A stretch of DNA of 64,000 bases, from positions 1,877,501-1,941,500 of the forward strand of contig OU612070.1 in the NCBI GenBank assembly GCA_914767715.1, given 5' to 3'. The notes beneath the pieces are model-generated. The model worked only from the letters and a program-made list of their open reading frames with translations, was not told the origin of the DNA and searched no databases. Position numbers and translations under genes: made by a program. The DNA is from Membranipora membranacea (lineage: Eukaryota; Bryozoa; Gymnolaemata; Cheilostomatida; Membraniporidae). Shown piece by piece: positions 12,701 to 25,088 of this stretch; the first letter of the stretch is position 1, and every line of letters starts with the position of its first letter.

Positions 12701-14195
12701 GCTACCTGGGCTCTACTTCATAATCTTGATGAGTTTTCTATAATTTATTGTAGGCTTGACTGCAACCTAGTCCCAGACTATGTGGCTGGCCTTAGTTTTT
12801 GTTTACTTTCTAACTTCCAACTTCTCAGGTTAGTATATATTTTTTTAAACATATTTCAATAAAAGAACATTGCGAAATTGTCACTGACCAGCGTTTCCCG
12901 AGTATCCACCCACAGACAGTTTGAACTTCTCAGTATTTGGAGCTAGCTGAAACTTTGAGTACTGTGCCGTCATCTTGGCACCGTTAGTCTTTTGTAGTGT
13001 GAGGAGCAGCTCACTGTCAGCAGCGTTAGTCTGCTGTGAGATACGATCATTACCTAACCAGAACTCATCGTCTACACTACCAAACCCAGCTCTGTATGCA
13101 GACCAGTCTCGGAGAAAATCCAACTCTCCATCATTGCGGCGCTGAAATACCTACAACAGAGAATCGTCTCATACTGATGTAGTGTGTCCAGGTTATAAGA
13201 TAGGGAGTGGTCAGGCTTGTGTCCTTGTTATCATCATGCAGATCGCTATCATAGTAGCCCAATGAAAGCAGACACAGACAACATGTTACATTCACTATCA
13301 GCTATAAAATGCCGTGCGAGAACTTTTACCTACCATCCAGCCACCTCCATTGCTCTCCTGATCGCAGTAAACTTTATATCCTTTAGTCGGGGCATCAGCG
13401 GGGAACACTTCATATGTTCCAGATGTGTTCTTACCAAGGCACATAAGGTCTACACAATTCTCTGGCTTTGTGGGAGCATTTGAACAATAGTTCAAAATCT
13501 TATAGTCTGGTTTCTGAAATAAAGACAGAATCTATTCATACTCAACTGTCATTCTTTTTAAATATGCTAATGGTCGTTTGTTTGTTTGGTCACCCAGGGA
13601 TTTATACTAATATCACTGCTCTTGCTATGCTGGATGGAAGTTTTGAAATGTTAACCAACATTCTTACTGGATCTCCCCATAAATTACCATGGCTCTTATC
13701 TGAAAATTGACCATGTTGATTGTAGACAATTTTCAATTGATTTCGCTCAGTTTTTAAATTATGCAACCAGTGATGTTGAATGGATAGAAAAAGAGAATTC
13801 TAACGACCATGTTTTGTGTATGTTGCCATGCTGAAAATTCACTTACGAGATGCAAGACATACAGAATTAAATTTGGAGACTCAGTCGATAATCATTAAAT
13901 AACTGGAAATTAATTTAAGTGTTTTCTTTGTAAAAAATCCTTCCCAATACATTGTCTTGTATTTGAGGAAACGATGTAATCTAGTGATTACTGTAATTTG
14001 ACTCTCCCTGGTTTCAAATTTTCCAAATAGTGAAAGTTAAGTTTCTACAACACTTTCCCACCTGAGGTGTAAGTCAGTACTCTTGTTGAAGTATGATAAG
14101 ACGGCATCACTTACGCTTGACGCAGAAGACAGTCCCAGGCTTACCGAGCATTGATAGATAAGATAGTACATGAGAAGGGCCATGCGATGTGCCAT
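9794..14195 (-). CDS. Secreted fibrinogen-related domain protein
   Basis: Five exons join in phase: 14115-14195, 13334-13513, 12889-13150, 11774-11873 and 9794-9980, giving about 269 residues. The first encodes a hydrophobic leader (MAHRMALLMYYLIYQCS), so the product should be secreted; an in-frame ATG at 14282 could lengthen it. The rest is one fibrinogen C-terminal globular domain: Cys-containing start (NYCSNAPTKPENC), GGGWMVFQRRNDG, DEFWLGND, GYSGNAGDML, then AWWSDSCSNSNLNGFY, GVIW and TEMAIRP near the C-terminus. These are hallmark motifs of ficolin, FIBCD1, tenascin and angiopoietin domains. Length matches a leader plus a single domain with no collagen or coiled-coil stem. The usual acidic calcium loop (DxDND) is replaced by SDKPSASQEAADC, so calcium binding may be lost. 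Possible roles are carbohydrate or acetyl-group recognition and innate recognition; this is family-level inference. Introns 3 and 4 are the long ones. Confidence 0.87.
11945..12032. repeat. 22-bp tandem repeat, four copies
   Basis: Four 22-bp units of GTATACCCATATGTAGGGAGCT lie end to end, with one base change in unit 2 and one in unit 4. They sit inside the third intron of the fibrinogen-domain gene. The unit contains CATATG. No function is evident. Confidence 0.95.
12297..12453. repeat. GGACT pentanucleotide microsatellite
   Basis: About 31 uninterrupted copies of GGACT occupy 157 bp in the third intron of the fibrinogen-domain gene. The purity suggests a young and probably length-polymorphic array. 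Open frames across it on the minus strand (repeated SSPVQ) are an artefact of the repeat. Confidence 0.97.
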
Positions 14196-15344
14196 GTTGA
14201 ATGTCGAATCCTTCTTTGTCTCCGTGAATCCTCTCGTCTGAACAATGTTGAGCAACACAAAGCCCGCCAGGTGACACAGCATACAACTGAATGAGTTATG
14301 TCTGTCAGCAAGCCTCAGATGTGCTTTATGGGATTTTCGACACTAATTAATTAAATCTGTGTGCAGAACTGAACATCTTATTTCACAGTTTACTGACAGA
14401 TTGGTAGGGAGGTTAATGCCATAAGTTCATGATTTATCTGAGACAAGGCAACAAGGCATTAGAGAGTTTTGTTACAGGTGTTATTATCATATGCAGGGAG
14501 TGTTTCAGCAGGCAGGCTGTCAATAACCTGCCCAGGACCTTCTATTCAGTCTGAGTAAAATCAATCAAGGAGTTATTAAGGGGGGTAGGGTGGAGATATA
14601 CCTCCCAATCTGAAGCTGCCTAGATGCTCCTCAATTATACACATTAATTGTTACTTTGTTAAAATAGCTTTACTTTATACATGTATATATTTTCGTACTT
14701 TACAATATAATGTCAAAAAGAGAAATTCAAAAAAAATATTAAAACATTATTATATAGAGGGCAGATCCGACAACATTTGGGCTAAAACTATGGCTATGCT
14801 ATGGTACTTTTCTTTTGATACCATTAATTCTTCCTTAATATTCCTTAACATCTTCCTTAAAATTCATAAGTCTATTGAAAATGACAATCAAATACCCAGA
14901 GTCGTTCATAGCTCAGTCCAAAATTATCATAATATCTGTATGAGTACATGTCAAGTCTAATTCCTGGTTCACTGAGTTTGGCCACCACGACACGTACCAA
15001 GGTGCCAGACTCCCACTGCAATATAACTTACCCTATAGCAGTAACTAGATGGATTATATTAAATCCTAGCTTGGCATCTAAGGGCTGCTTTGTACCTCTT
15101 CTTATTGAGTTTGGAGGTTTGAGGGTGCCTGATAAGCGTTGTAAGTACATACGATCTTACTTCATTAAACTGCACTTCTGAGGTGAACGGCACGGCCCGC
15201 TGGTCAGGCTTCACCAAAGTAAAACTAGAACACGCAGGAACATCAGAGAATTACAGAGAGAGGATAACAGCATGCAAAAATTTGTCTCCACCCTAAAAAA
15301 TTGATGTAATAGACTAATGGGTTGGGTTGAGGATGATGGGTTTT
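14196..15344. other. Spacer between fibrinogen and zinc-finger genes
   Basis: This stretch should contain the promoter and 5' UTR of the fibrinogen-domain gene (right end 14196 onward) and the 3' UTR of the zinc-finger gene. I see no additional gene. There is a long AT-rich run near 14640-14760. Confidence 0.5.
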
Positions 15345-18300
15345 CTAGGTCGTTCTATCTATCATCCAGGTATTTTGTGACAGATACAGCAAGTGTATTC
15401 TGCAGTTGTATGAAGATGCCCATATCTGATAGGTGATTTGGACATATTTAAACGATGTACCGCTAAAAGTGGAAATAAATATCCCTTCCGCTTTTCCATG
15501 TTTGTCTGGTTCCACTGATTTTGATCCCATTCCTGGTGCCATAACATGTCATATATCAACATTACTGACAATAACATAAAAATATGTATATACATATTTC
15601 ATAGTTAATTTTCGAATACATGGTTTAGAGGCAGAAGATGTAAAATAGATTTTAGATTTTCTACGTCACCAATAGAAAATATGCCCAAATTTTAATTTCT
15701 TCACCATCAAACTTTTGCATCAATTTTCAATGATAGATGAGATAGACAAATTTATTTGAAAGTTCAGAACCAGGTGGCTATAAATAAATCCGTTAATTTT
15801 ATATCCCATGTGTTATTACCTTGACACAGAGAAGTATAGCTCCAATGGTCGTCCTGGTAGAAGCTGTTTAGGTACATGTTTATACAGATGGTCTAGAAGT
15901 GTGCTCTCTGTAGAGTAGACATTACGTGGATGTCTCGCTGCAGCTCCAGCTCCTTGTTGTGCAGTACATAACTGACATCTCCCTACGTCTAAATGCTAAG
16001 AGAACAACAAATTTGTACAGTATACACCCTCTATGAGGTGAACGTGAACGATCTGCCATTACAAAAGTATAAATATAAAAGAGCACTTAAAAATTAAGAT
16101 TACGCCATTACCAGGTGTATCTCCCATTGTGAGAGTCAATTGAGTCAAGGTAACCAATATGTGCTTAACACCAGCCCCTGATTCTGTAAATTGACATTAG
16201 GTTGTTTCACCCAAGTTTTCCAGAATAATTCCATCAATTGATGCTAATTGATCAGAGATATAGAGTTATTAGTACATAACTTGACCACTGTGGTAAGAAG
16301 GACAGAGAACAGACTAAAACCCGATCACTTACCTCCCTAGTTTTAGGAGTAAACATATGATGCTTCATCCCGGCCATGTGGTTATATAGTTGGTGTTTAC
16401 TCTCAAACTTATCTCCACATCGATGACAGATAACCTGTCTCTTATCCTCGACAGCCACACGATGTGATGAAGTGTGCAGAAAGTTGTAAAAGTTCACCAG
16501 ACAATCCTCTGAAATGTCACAAAATATCATGTGAACTGTTTTATATATAAATATAAAAAGGAGGTTCACAACCCACCTAATAACAAGGATAATGCTGAGG
16601 GCGGCGGTGAACATGATTACGTTTCAAGTATTTAATGGCTCCTCAATTCAATCATGTCATGATAAAAAGTTGATATATAGGGAGTTATGACCTCATTGAA
16701 CTTAAATAACAAAGAGGGAACAACTACAAATCAAAGCAAATGATTTACATTGCTGTTTATGCCATTGAACAATGGAGGAAGTTTCCTCGCATGAGAAGTG
16801 CGTTTGAGCTTACCAAACTTGGTTTTGTGTATAATTTGTTGATGTATGACATTAGTAAAAGGCTCGGCAGAGATAAATCCACAGCCAGCTACAGCACACA
16901 TACACAGTACACTCTGGTAATCATAGTCAGCGTTATAATATACACAGGCGTGATGTACTGATAGGATAGAAACCTCCTGCAAACAAGTAATTAATAAAAT
17001 ATATGAGATGGTAAACAATTAAAGTATATCAAACAATCAGTATACAATTCAAGTGTGATTCAACACATTTTAATATTAATATGTAAAATATTGAAATAAT
17101 GAAATAGCCTCAAACAAAGATGCATAATGCTCAATTGTTCAGATTAAGAATATTTTACCCGACAAAAAATCATGCATTTCAAAACAATGGGTCCCTCCAA
17201 GAGGCAGTTGGATAGCACTACTAAGGATAGAGTTATGCATTATTATCCTAGTCTTCCTGTAAATACTTAACCACTCTAGATAACTGTTAGTGATACTTAC
17301 CCCCGTGACTGGATGTATGCTGGTATTGTACACACTGATAGAGGGATGTCTGAATGTGGACATATGCCTGTGACAGGCAGCAGGCATATCTCCCAGCGGT
17401 ACGTGACACAGATCACATACGTACTGCTGAAAGAGACGAGGAGGTGCGCTCAGCGGAGCGTGACCACCGACTAACTCCGGGGGAGGGGTGGGTATAAGAG
17501 GTGGTACACCAGTAGTATGTGTCAGAGGAGTGTCCCTGGATTAAAAAAACATCAATAAAATAAACACAGTATTATCATAAATGCGGTGTTGGAGAGAATT
17601 TAAAAAGGACAAAGTATGAGAGAAACAATCACACAGTTGACCAGCGAGAACATCTTATATCATGATTCAATGTATACAATGTATAATTGCATGATTTTGA
17701 ACTCAATTTCCACATTCATATCACAGCCGCTTTTGATCTCCAGAAATAAGATATACATATACAATTTCTCTCAGAAAATATGGCGTCACTAATGAGAATA
17801 ACTTGGTTACTATGAGTCTGTTTGATACCATAGCTTACATATGATCGTGTGGTCCAGTTGGTTGATTGACCAGATTCTTCTTTGACTTCTCCTTCTGCAA
17901 CTCAACCTGAAGTTTGGCGTAGAACTCATTCTGATGTATTATATCAGCAAACTGGATAGCTGTCTCTGACTTTAATAAACGATATCTGAAAAAATTAAAA
18001 AAAATATGAACAGCTGATCAATCAGTATTCAATGACTTTCATTTGATTTAATTTCAAAAAATAAAATAACTCAATCTATAATATATATACAGCTGGCAGT
18101 GGGACAAGTCCTAAGAACTGATGCATCTGAAGGGCACCAACACTCCTATGAATATTGTTACGTGATAGAAAAACAGTAGAAGTGTTATCAGTGAGGTGTA
18201 GATTCTCTCAATCCCCCTTCTTCAACTACATCTGCCACTTGGGGAAATGGATGGTCATCAAATTATGTATAGCTCTAAGACAACTAATAGAGGCTTCATC

Positions 18301-21300
18301 TTCGGAGTTGTCACATATAGGGCAAATTATTGGCAAACACTGATTTTCAAAATCAGATATGAAAACAAGGAAATAGGTGAAATAGTGCTTCTATTTAAAC
18401 AATAATGACATCATTACTTAGCCCATCAATATCAATCCCCGATTTTGACGATCAGTTTCTGCACATGCTTTACCCATTAGGTGACATTGCTGAGATGGAA
18501 GTCTCATTTCCCTGAGTGGCAGCATTAGTATGAATAAAAGAGGATGTAGGTGAGGTGGAGTCATTGATATGAATATATATATCAGTGGGTGGATTTTGTG
18601 TCCCTCCAGTCAGCATGGTTGCTGTGAGATAAAACTTATGGGGTCTAGCCTCAGCTTTTTTTTTATATGACAATTTATAGTAGCTTACTCAGTGATCGCC
18701 CTGTTGATTTATTTATTCTAGTAGTTCCAGCTCATATAGGTCAGCTTTTGCTAATCATATAAACATTTAGTGACACCAATACAATTTTCTGGTATGCTCT
18801 TACTTCCTAAAAACGATATGTACGGCATCTACAAGTGGGTCTTTCTTTGTGTGATGCTCATTTCTCAGGTGGACTAGAAGCTGATGGCCGGTTACAAACA
18901 CCTTGTCGTCACAGCTTACACAGAACGCCACAGACATCTCCTGGTAATGATAAGAATGTCCATAATTTAGAACAGCACTGAAATTAAATAGGGCGGTCCA
19001 ATAAGACCTAGTGTATATTCTCCACCTATACATTCATATGGTGCAGATATAATTCTAAGATTGATTGCGGAAGTTAAATTGGTGATGAGGGACTTGCCAG
19101 TAGTTTAGTTGTATATGACTTATTTTACTTGATACAGAGAATTTGAGAAGAAATTGAAAGATCCTGAGGTATTTCTAAAAGCTTCAAATAGTAGAGAGTT
19201 CAAATTCACGGAATAACAGAAATTGATGATTATCATAGTTATGCATAACAATCACTTAATCTCCCCGCTTCGATTTGTCAAGTCAAATGAAACGCTTACT
19301 GATTCAAACAATGAGAAAAGGTCAAGAATCCCTTTATAAGCGAATTGGTAACCAAATTAGAAGAAAATCCATACGAATTAACAAAGATCATCATTACAAT
19401 TCAGTTTAGTTCTTACCTCACCGCCTGCTTGTGCATTCTCAGACGTCCAGGGCCAGTGTGATTTCTCGTCCATGTGTTTAGCGGTGCTCTTAGCCTTGCT
19501 GCGTGTGAACTTACACTGTAGACACGGGAATCTGTTCTTACTGAATACTTTCACCAGATGGGCATAATCCTGATACACTGTCACAGGCGGACCTATAGCC
19601 TTGTAATACTGACACACCTCTATAATAACATAATCATAATAAGAGTTACCACTGTATAATAAGCATTGACCATGCCCATAGTTACTAACAATTAATAGAA
19701 GTTGTCTTATTTTATGTCATGAGGGCACGATTTATTAAATTATGAAAGCAGACAGTTGTTGATATTGAATCCCTGATTGAATCGCCACAGACAGTGATGT
19801 AAATGAAGGGTGACCATTTTTACGGACTTACTCTTATATTAGATTGGCTGGTTTAATAAAATGAAGGAAAGGACGCAGGAAGTTGGTTCAAACCCACGAT
19901 AACTGACAGAGAAATATTTATTTATATATATTTTTGACTTGAGAAATAACAAAGTAGTACTAAAATTTGTGAGACCTTAGTTGTGGCTGAAAATAAATTA
20001 TCATTAGATAGGTAAAAAAAACATTATATCTTAACATCAGGCCCAGATTAATAAGTCATGTGTTAACATCTTACTTTGGTTTTGTTTGATCATCTGTTTA
20101 GCAGTCTTCAGTGTGCCTTTATGCTCCTTTATGTGAGCATTGATGTGGAACGGTGACGTCATCAGAGCTCCAGTCATTACATTACAAGTTACACAGGCAC
20201 AGATAATATCAGCTTCTCTCACTGCTATCTCCTTCTTCAACTTGACTACTTCCGCTTTAAACACTCGTTGATTTTGAGGTAACTGTGAAAGAAGCAGACT
20301 ATTTAAAGTGACAGTGTGTGACATGAATATCTATATTAATATTAATAATAATATGAACTTTATTGAACTGATCAGTGCAGAGAAGCAAATAACATCATAT
20401 TTTACAATTTGTAAAACAATGACTAAGAGATAAGGTAGCAAACAATGAAGGAAGGATAAAAACAGATGCTACATGCCTATACACAAAAATGAAAGCTTCA
20501 TGTTACTTGGTCATACCTTATGTATCATTGTCGAAGTATTGAGAAAGTAGCTAGAGAAATAGTTAAAATTCAACAATTTTTAAATTATCCAAGAGCAGTG
20601 TACTTACCAGGGGAGGTCCTTGCACACTGTTAAGGCTCTGTGTCTCCTCTAGTTTTGGTATCTCATACAGACTGGCTGACATGTGACCATGAAGCTTCAG
20701 GTGGCCATCAGCTGTATCCAATGTGAGTTTGGTATGACAGAGATCACAGTATAAGACCAAGTCATACAGCTCAGAGTTAGACTTAAGTGGTGGAAGTTGG
20801 AGTTCACTCTCGATGTTAGTGTATGCAGCTACAACAGTTTACAAAATTGCAAATCATAGGGCTATTGAACAGCTTGTTTTAGTTAGCAGAAACACTTAGA
20901 ATTCATTTAAAATTTCAGAACATCAAACTTTGACAAAATTAATTGCTCATAAGACTCAATGATGATGTTAAGTTAACTCACCGCTGGCTCTGTCAATGTA
21001 GAATCTCTCATTCTGTGGCGCCAACTGTTCTTCAGCATCATTCACAGGGGGACGTAAATCTCTTTTGATTGCAACAAAACTTCCGGTATCCTTACTTGTG
21101 GATGGCTGTGAAATGTTTGTTTTCCCTACTGGATTAAGCGGGGGGAGTCGGGTATTGTCTATTATGAAAGGTTGAGGCATGGACTGGCGTATATTTTTTA
21201 GAGCATTGCCAATTTCATCTGCTTCTTTTTGGGTTACAGGCTTAAAATTAGGGGTTTCATTTAACACATTGCGCCTAATCGGCTCACATCTTTCTTCTGT

Positions 21301-22014
21301 ATCTGAATTATCAGACTGTGACCATTCAATAGAGCTCACCTCACCCTCTTCTAAATCTTCCTCACCTAAGCAATCATCTTCTGGTATTGGGGAATGGTCC
21401 GAAGATACAGCCTCCTTTTTATGAATATTTAAGTGCTTCTCATCACACTCCCTCTTAACCATAGTAGTCAATGGTTGTGCCTTGTTTGTAGGCTCTAGTT
21501 TAATGATTACGGATGCCTGGAAGCCAGCAGCTGCAGTCCTTAGTTCTCTCTTGATATTCTGTTTGCCCAGAGGGGATACTTCTTCTGATGCCCTCTTTTC
21601 ATCTCCCTCTCTGGTACAAAGCTGATCGTCTTTGTTGTGTTTTTCTGACTTCCTTTTCTTTGCTTCAGGCTCTTCACTTTCATCATCTTCAGCAACCCAC
21701 TCATCTATAGTTACTAAACCAGCCATATCAAACTCGCCATCACTTGCAATATCTTGCTCATCCTGATTGCTGGAAGACGCTGAATCACCCAAGGATTTCA
21801 TACCTGCTGTATGAATAGATGTGCTAACACTGCTTGAGGTATCAGTACAAAGCTTGGTACTGTTGTCAGTCTTGGTAGCTTGGCACTCCGGAAGGTGGTC
21901 ATCCGAAGGCCTAGGTCTGCGGCAGTTTGGGTTAATCATCGATGATAAATTTGGGTTTCCATACACTTTCTTCATCTTTTCTTTTATATCTTTGAAGATT
22001 GATTGTTCAGACAC
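15345..22014 (-). CDS. Multi-exon C2H2 zinc-finger protein
   Basis: Eleven exons join in phase: 20982-22014, 20608-20828, 20075-20282, 19417-19619, 18804-18940, 17839-17985, 17301-17535, 16814-16976, 16333-16508, 15820-15995 and 15345-15462, about 926-938 residues. The first large exon is acidic and low-complexity (runs such as DDESEEPEAKKRK), with no folded domain. Each following exon, except 17839-17985, carries about one zinc-finger-like module: CDLCHTKL...HLKLHGH, CVTC...HINAHIKEH, CLQC...HMDEKSH, CVSC...HLRNEHH, CDLC...CHRHMSTFRH, CAVAGC...HQQIIH, CHRCGDKF...HMAGMKHH and CQLC...HLYKH. Linkers are long and lack TGEKP, so this is not a KRAB-type array; nuclear nucleic-acid or protein binding is likely. 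The initiator is uncertain: no ATG precedes 22014 in frame, the first ATG is at 21975, and a 5' exon further right is possible. The last exon is the weakest. No orthologue named. Confidence 0.82.
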
Positions 22015-23173
22015 TTTTAGACAGGAGTGAGACGTAAAAAGGAGATTCTATGGTGTAGTTTGGTCTACAAGTGAACAGCATATGTACACACAAAAGCAAA
22101 ACAGCCATTTCATCTTGATTTGTCGAATCAGCCGCTCTTAACTTTCACCATGACATAATGTTGATGGCGTACATCCACTCCTAGAAAAGACAAGGTCAGT
22201 AAAAGGCCGATGTAGGTAGGACTTTGAATTCTCGCAATTGCTCTTGTAATGAAAAACATCACCTTTTCCCTAATGAAGAGGGCCTTTGTTGTTTTTGCCA
22301 GTGAAAAAAAAATTACAACGTAGACTCATAGTCTCAAAGGCTCTAAAACACAGAAAGCTCATGACAGCAAGTCGGGTCTCTCTGAGACTAGTGACTAGTC
22401 ATTAGTACTGATGAGGACCGTGTAAGTCATCACAGAAGCTTTCAGCCCGACAGGGTATCTCAAGAGGCAGCGATTGGTCAAACCCACCATCTCATTCAAC
22501 TAGTTATTATGTGATGAATTTCAGAGGAGGGAAGAGAAGCAGGGGCATCAGTGGAGTTACTGTCCACCACCAAAGATCCATCTTTATCAGGGCAGCTCAT
22601 GAGTGGAATGGTTGCCAACCAACAGCTTGCTTCTGAGCCTCCGCGGCCCCCAAACATCTAGGCCCAAAGCTGTTCAGTGTCAAGAATTGTTGCAAACCTG
22701 GAAACGTTTCACTGACTTATGTGAAACAAGTTTCCCAAGTCACAGCTTGATGCTGGTGACTATTATTATGCCGACGAAGGTAAGCACAAAAGAATATTTC
22801 CCACAAAAACATTTATACTTTTGAACTTTTTCCCAATCCAATTTATGTCAACCATCCCTCTCAAAGTTTGAGGGTGGTTTATCAAGTATCTAACTAGTGA
22901 TTGAGTGTGGACATAACATTGGCTAACAAGAGGAGTTCCCTGCTATATACATATTATGTGTGGTTTTTCCCAGACACAAAAAAAATGTGGGTGAAGTCCA
23001 TTTTCAAAATCGAATTGCTAATTAGCTCAATATCCTTCATCCGTGATCTCAGGCTAACGAACAAAGATTTGTCCATTACAGAGAAGACAACTACTATTAA
23101 TTATAAATATAATCGCTTGCATCAGGGAGGGTGGGACCAAGGAGTTAGAGGGACCACCCTCCCTGCTAGTTGC

Positions 23174-23207
23174 TAGCCTGTCTTGACAAGCTTGTCAAGA
23201 CAGGCTA
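23174..23207. repeat. Perfect 34-bp palindrome
   Basis: The sequence TAGCCTGTCTTGACAAG is followed immediately by its exact reverse complement, with HindIII site AAGCTT at the centre and no spacer. It could extrude as a cruciform or be the fused ends of a mobile element. Confidence 0.97.
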
Positions 23208-24249
23208 CCTCCCTGCCTGCAACAGGTTGAACCAGAGAGGTTGAGAGTGTGGGTGTCCCATCTCCATGGTTGAACCAGGGAGATTGGGTAGTCCAAACTC
23301 CCTTTTTTTTATTTGACATTTGCTGATACGTGTACTCTGCTTGCTCTACTCGCTTTCCATGCAAAAATTGGATTAGAAAATTATTGTTGGCTGATATTAA
23401 TGCACATGTCGCAAAAAAAGCATCTTTTCTCCAGGCAGTATGATATTTTTATGGTGTCTGAGCCGACCTAAAAGGCATTGTTCAAGCAGAGAGAATTCTC
23501 CCTGGTTCAAGCAACTGCTGTATAATAATGTTCATCATCCGTATATGACTGCGTTATCCAATTCTTCGTGTGCGTACCAACTAGGGAGTCTAGATCATAC
23601 TCCAGTTCTAGTTCAAGCGAGGATTCATCGCTCAACTCGCATATCCTTCCTATCCGATTTGTAATGGCAGGATAGAGGACTGGAAGACAGTATTTCGTTA
23701 TGAGTGACACAAAAAACTTTAAAAAAAGCATGCAAGCTAGTGGCTTGGTACTTAGATAGGCCTACAGAAAGTTTTAACTATCTACATTCTTTGATTGGCT
23801 CTACTAATAACATTTTGAGTACTGGATCAAACATGTGCTTCTTGTCGATCTCTGTTCCAAGATGTTAAATAGTCTCACAAAAAATATATAACTGACCCAT
23901 ATAATAAAAGGCTAGGGCTAGCGGGTTTATCATGATGATAAGATTTGGTGATCCTTTTCCTTCAAGTCAGATAGATAGATATCCACTTTATTTTTACCGC
24001 ACAAAATAGTACATGGTGACATGGCTATCAAAATAAGAGCGAAGAATACATAAAAAGCAAAGATCAATACATATTTAAAATGACTTTGATTAAGGGAGTT
24101 AAAAAAACTCAAACACCATAATTGTAAAAAATGTGTTGCTCATGCTCTCTGTTCTGTGACCCTTTATTAAAAAGTCAGTCAATCTGGCAGAGTGTCGGTG
24201 TTGACTCTGTCTAGATGGCACAAGGTTTGATAGGCGTATTGTATTATGA

Positions 24250-24371
24250 GCAGAGGTCAGCCAGGAATGTTTCTAGGGTGGGAAGCTGTGATGAACTGAG
24301 CCTCTCAGAATAATCGTCTAGCTTAGAAAATGTAACTTTGAGACATCGTCATTGTATGCCCTCCAGCTTAT
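24250..24371 (-). mobile_element. LINE C-terminal fragment, decayed
   Basis: The minus strand reads KLEGIQ, a stop, then RCLKVTFSKLDDYSERLSS followed by QLPTLE. This matches the common end of LINE ORF2 proteins (pattern xxIQRRAxK...YxERLxxLxLPTLExRR). It carries stops and is not functional. Confidence 0.55.
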
Positions 24372-24469
24372 TTATGTCAAAGTCAGTGAGTGAGGGGAAC
24401 CGACTTGACAGGCATAATAGCAGTAGTAATTAAAACACCCAGCATATGATCAGCGTTAACACCGACAGA

Positions 24470-24522
24470 CAGTGATAAAGTTCAGTACCTTGGGGTGACT
24501 ATTGACAGCGGACACACATATC
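24470..24522 (+). mobile_element. LINE reverse-transcriptase thumb fragment, decayed
   Basis: The plus strand reads SDKVQYLGVTIDSGHTYQ. The YLGVTID motif is typical of the region after the catalytic palm in LINE reverse transcriptases. Surrounding frames are broken. It points opposite to the neighbouring fragment at 24250-24371, so two insertions or a rearrangement are implied. Confidence 0.55.
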
Positions 24523-25088
24523 AAAAAATATCTTCCTAAGCTAATGGATCCCTACAAGTGATGACTCTAATATTTGGGCAATTACTTACAAAATAGTATG
24601 TCTCCGATTCTTGATTTTGTGACACACACACAAATATATTGAACAGATAGAGAGTTGCTAAGCTCACAATAACTATAACATTCTTTTCTTTCTTCTGTTT
24701 AAATAGCAGTACCCCTTATGATGGACATTATTCAACCACTATATTTCAGCAATGCAACAACCATCACTGATATATATTATAACAATTAATTGTATATTTA
24801 TATTTCGATGGCAACCATACTCAGAAGGAGATTACCCAGATGAGAGGTGAGAGAGTTATCTTCTGTTTACAGAGAAAAAGATAACTCCTAATAGAAGGCT
24901 GATATAGTAAAATGTTATATAGCTATGTATGTATTTAACATATTGCAAGACACAGCCACATCATGGCATGCGGTAACAGGTGCGACGCGCCTTTCTTATT
25001 ACATGATCCATATTGTTTCCTTTCATATCATACTTATTTGGGCAATACCCAAGAGTTTCGCGTGGTGAAGTCTCTGCAAATGAGGTCC

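Larger units (their letters stand above)
22015..25088. other. Spacer with retroelement remnants
   Basis: No gene is supported between the zinc-finger gene and the CatSper-like gene. The left end may hold the zinc-finger 5' UTR or first exon. The rest contains a perfect 34-bp palindrome (23174-23207), GGGAG/CTCCC inverted motifs near 23230-23520, and LINE fragments near 24250-24522. Confidence 0.5.
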
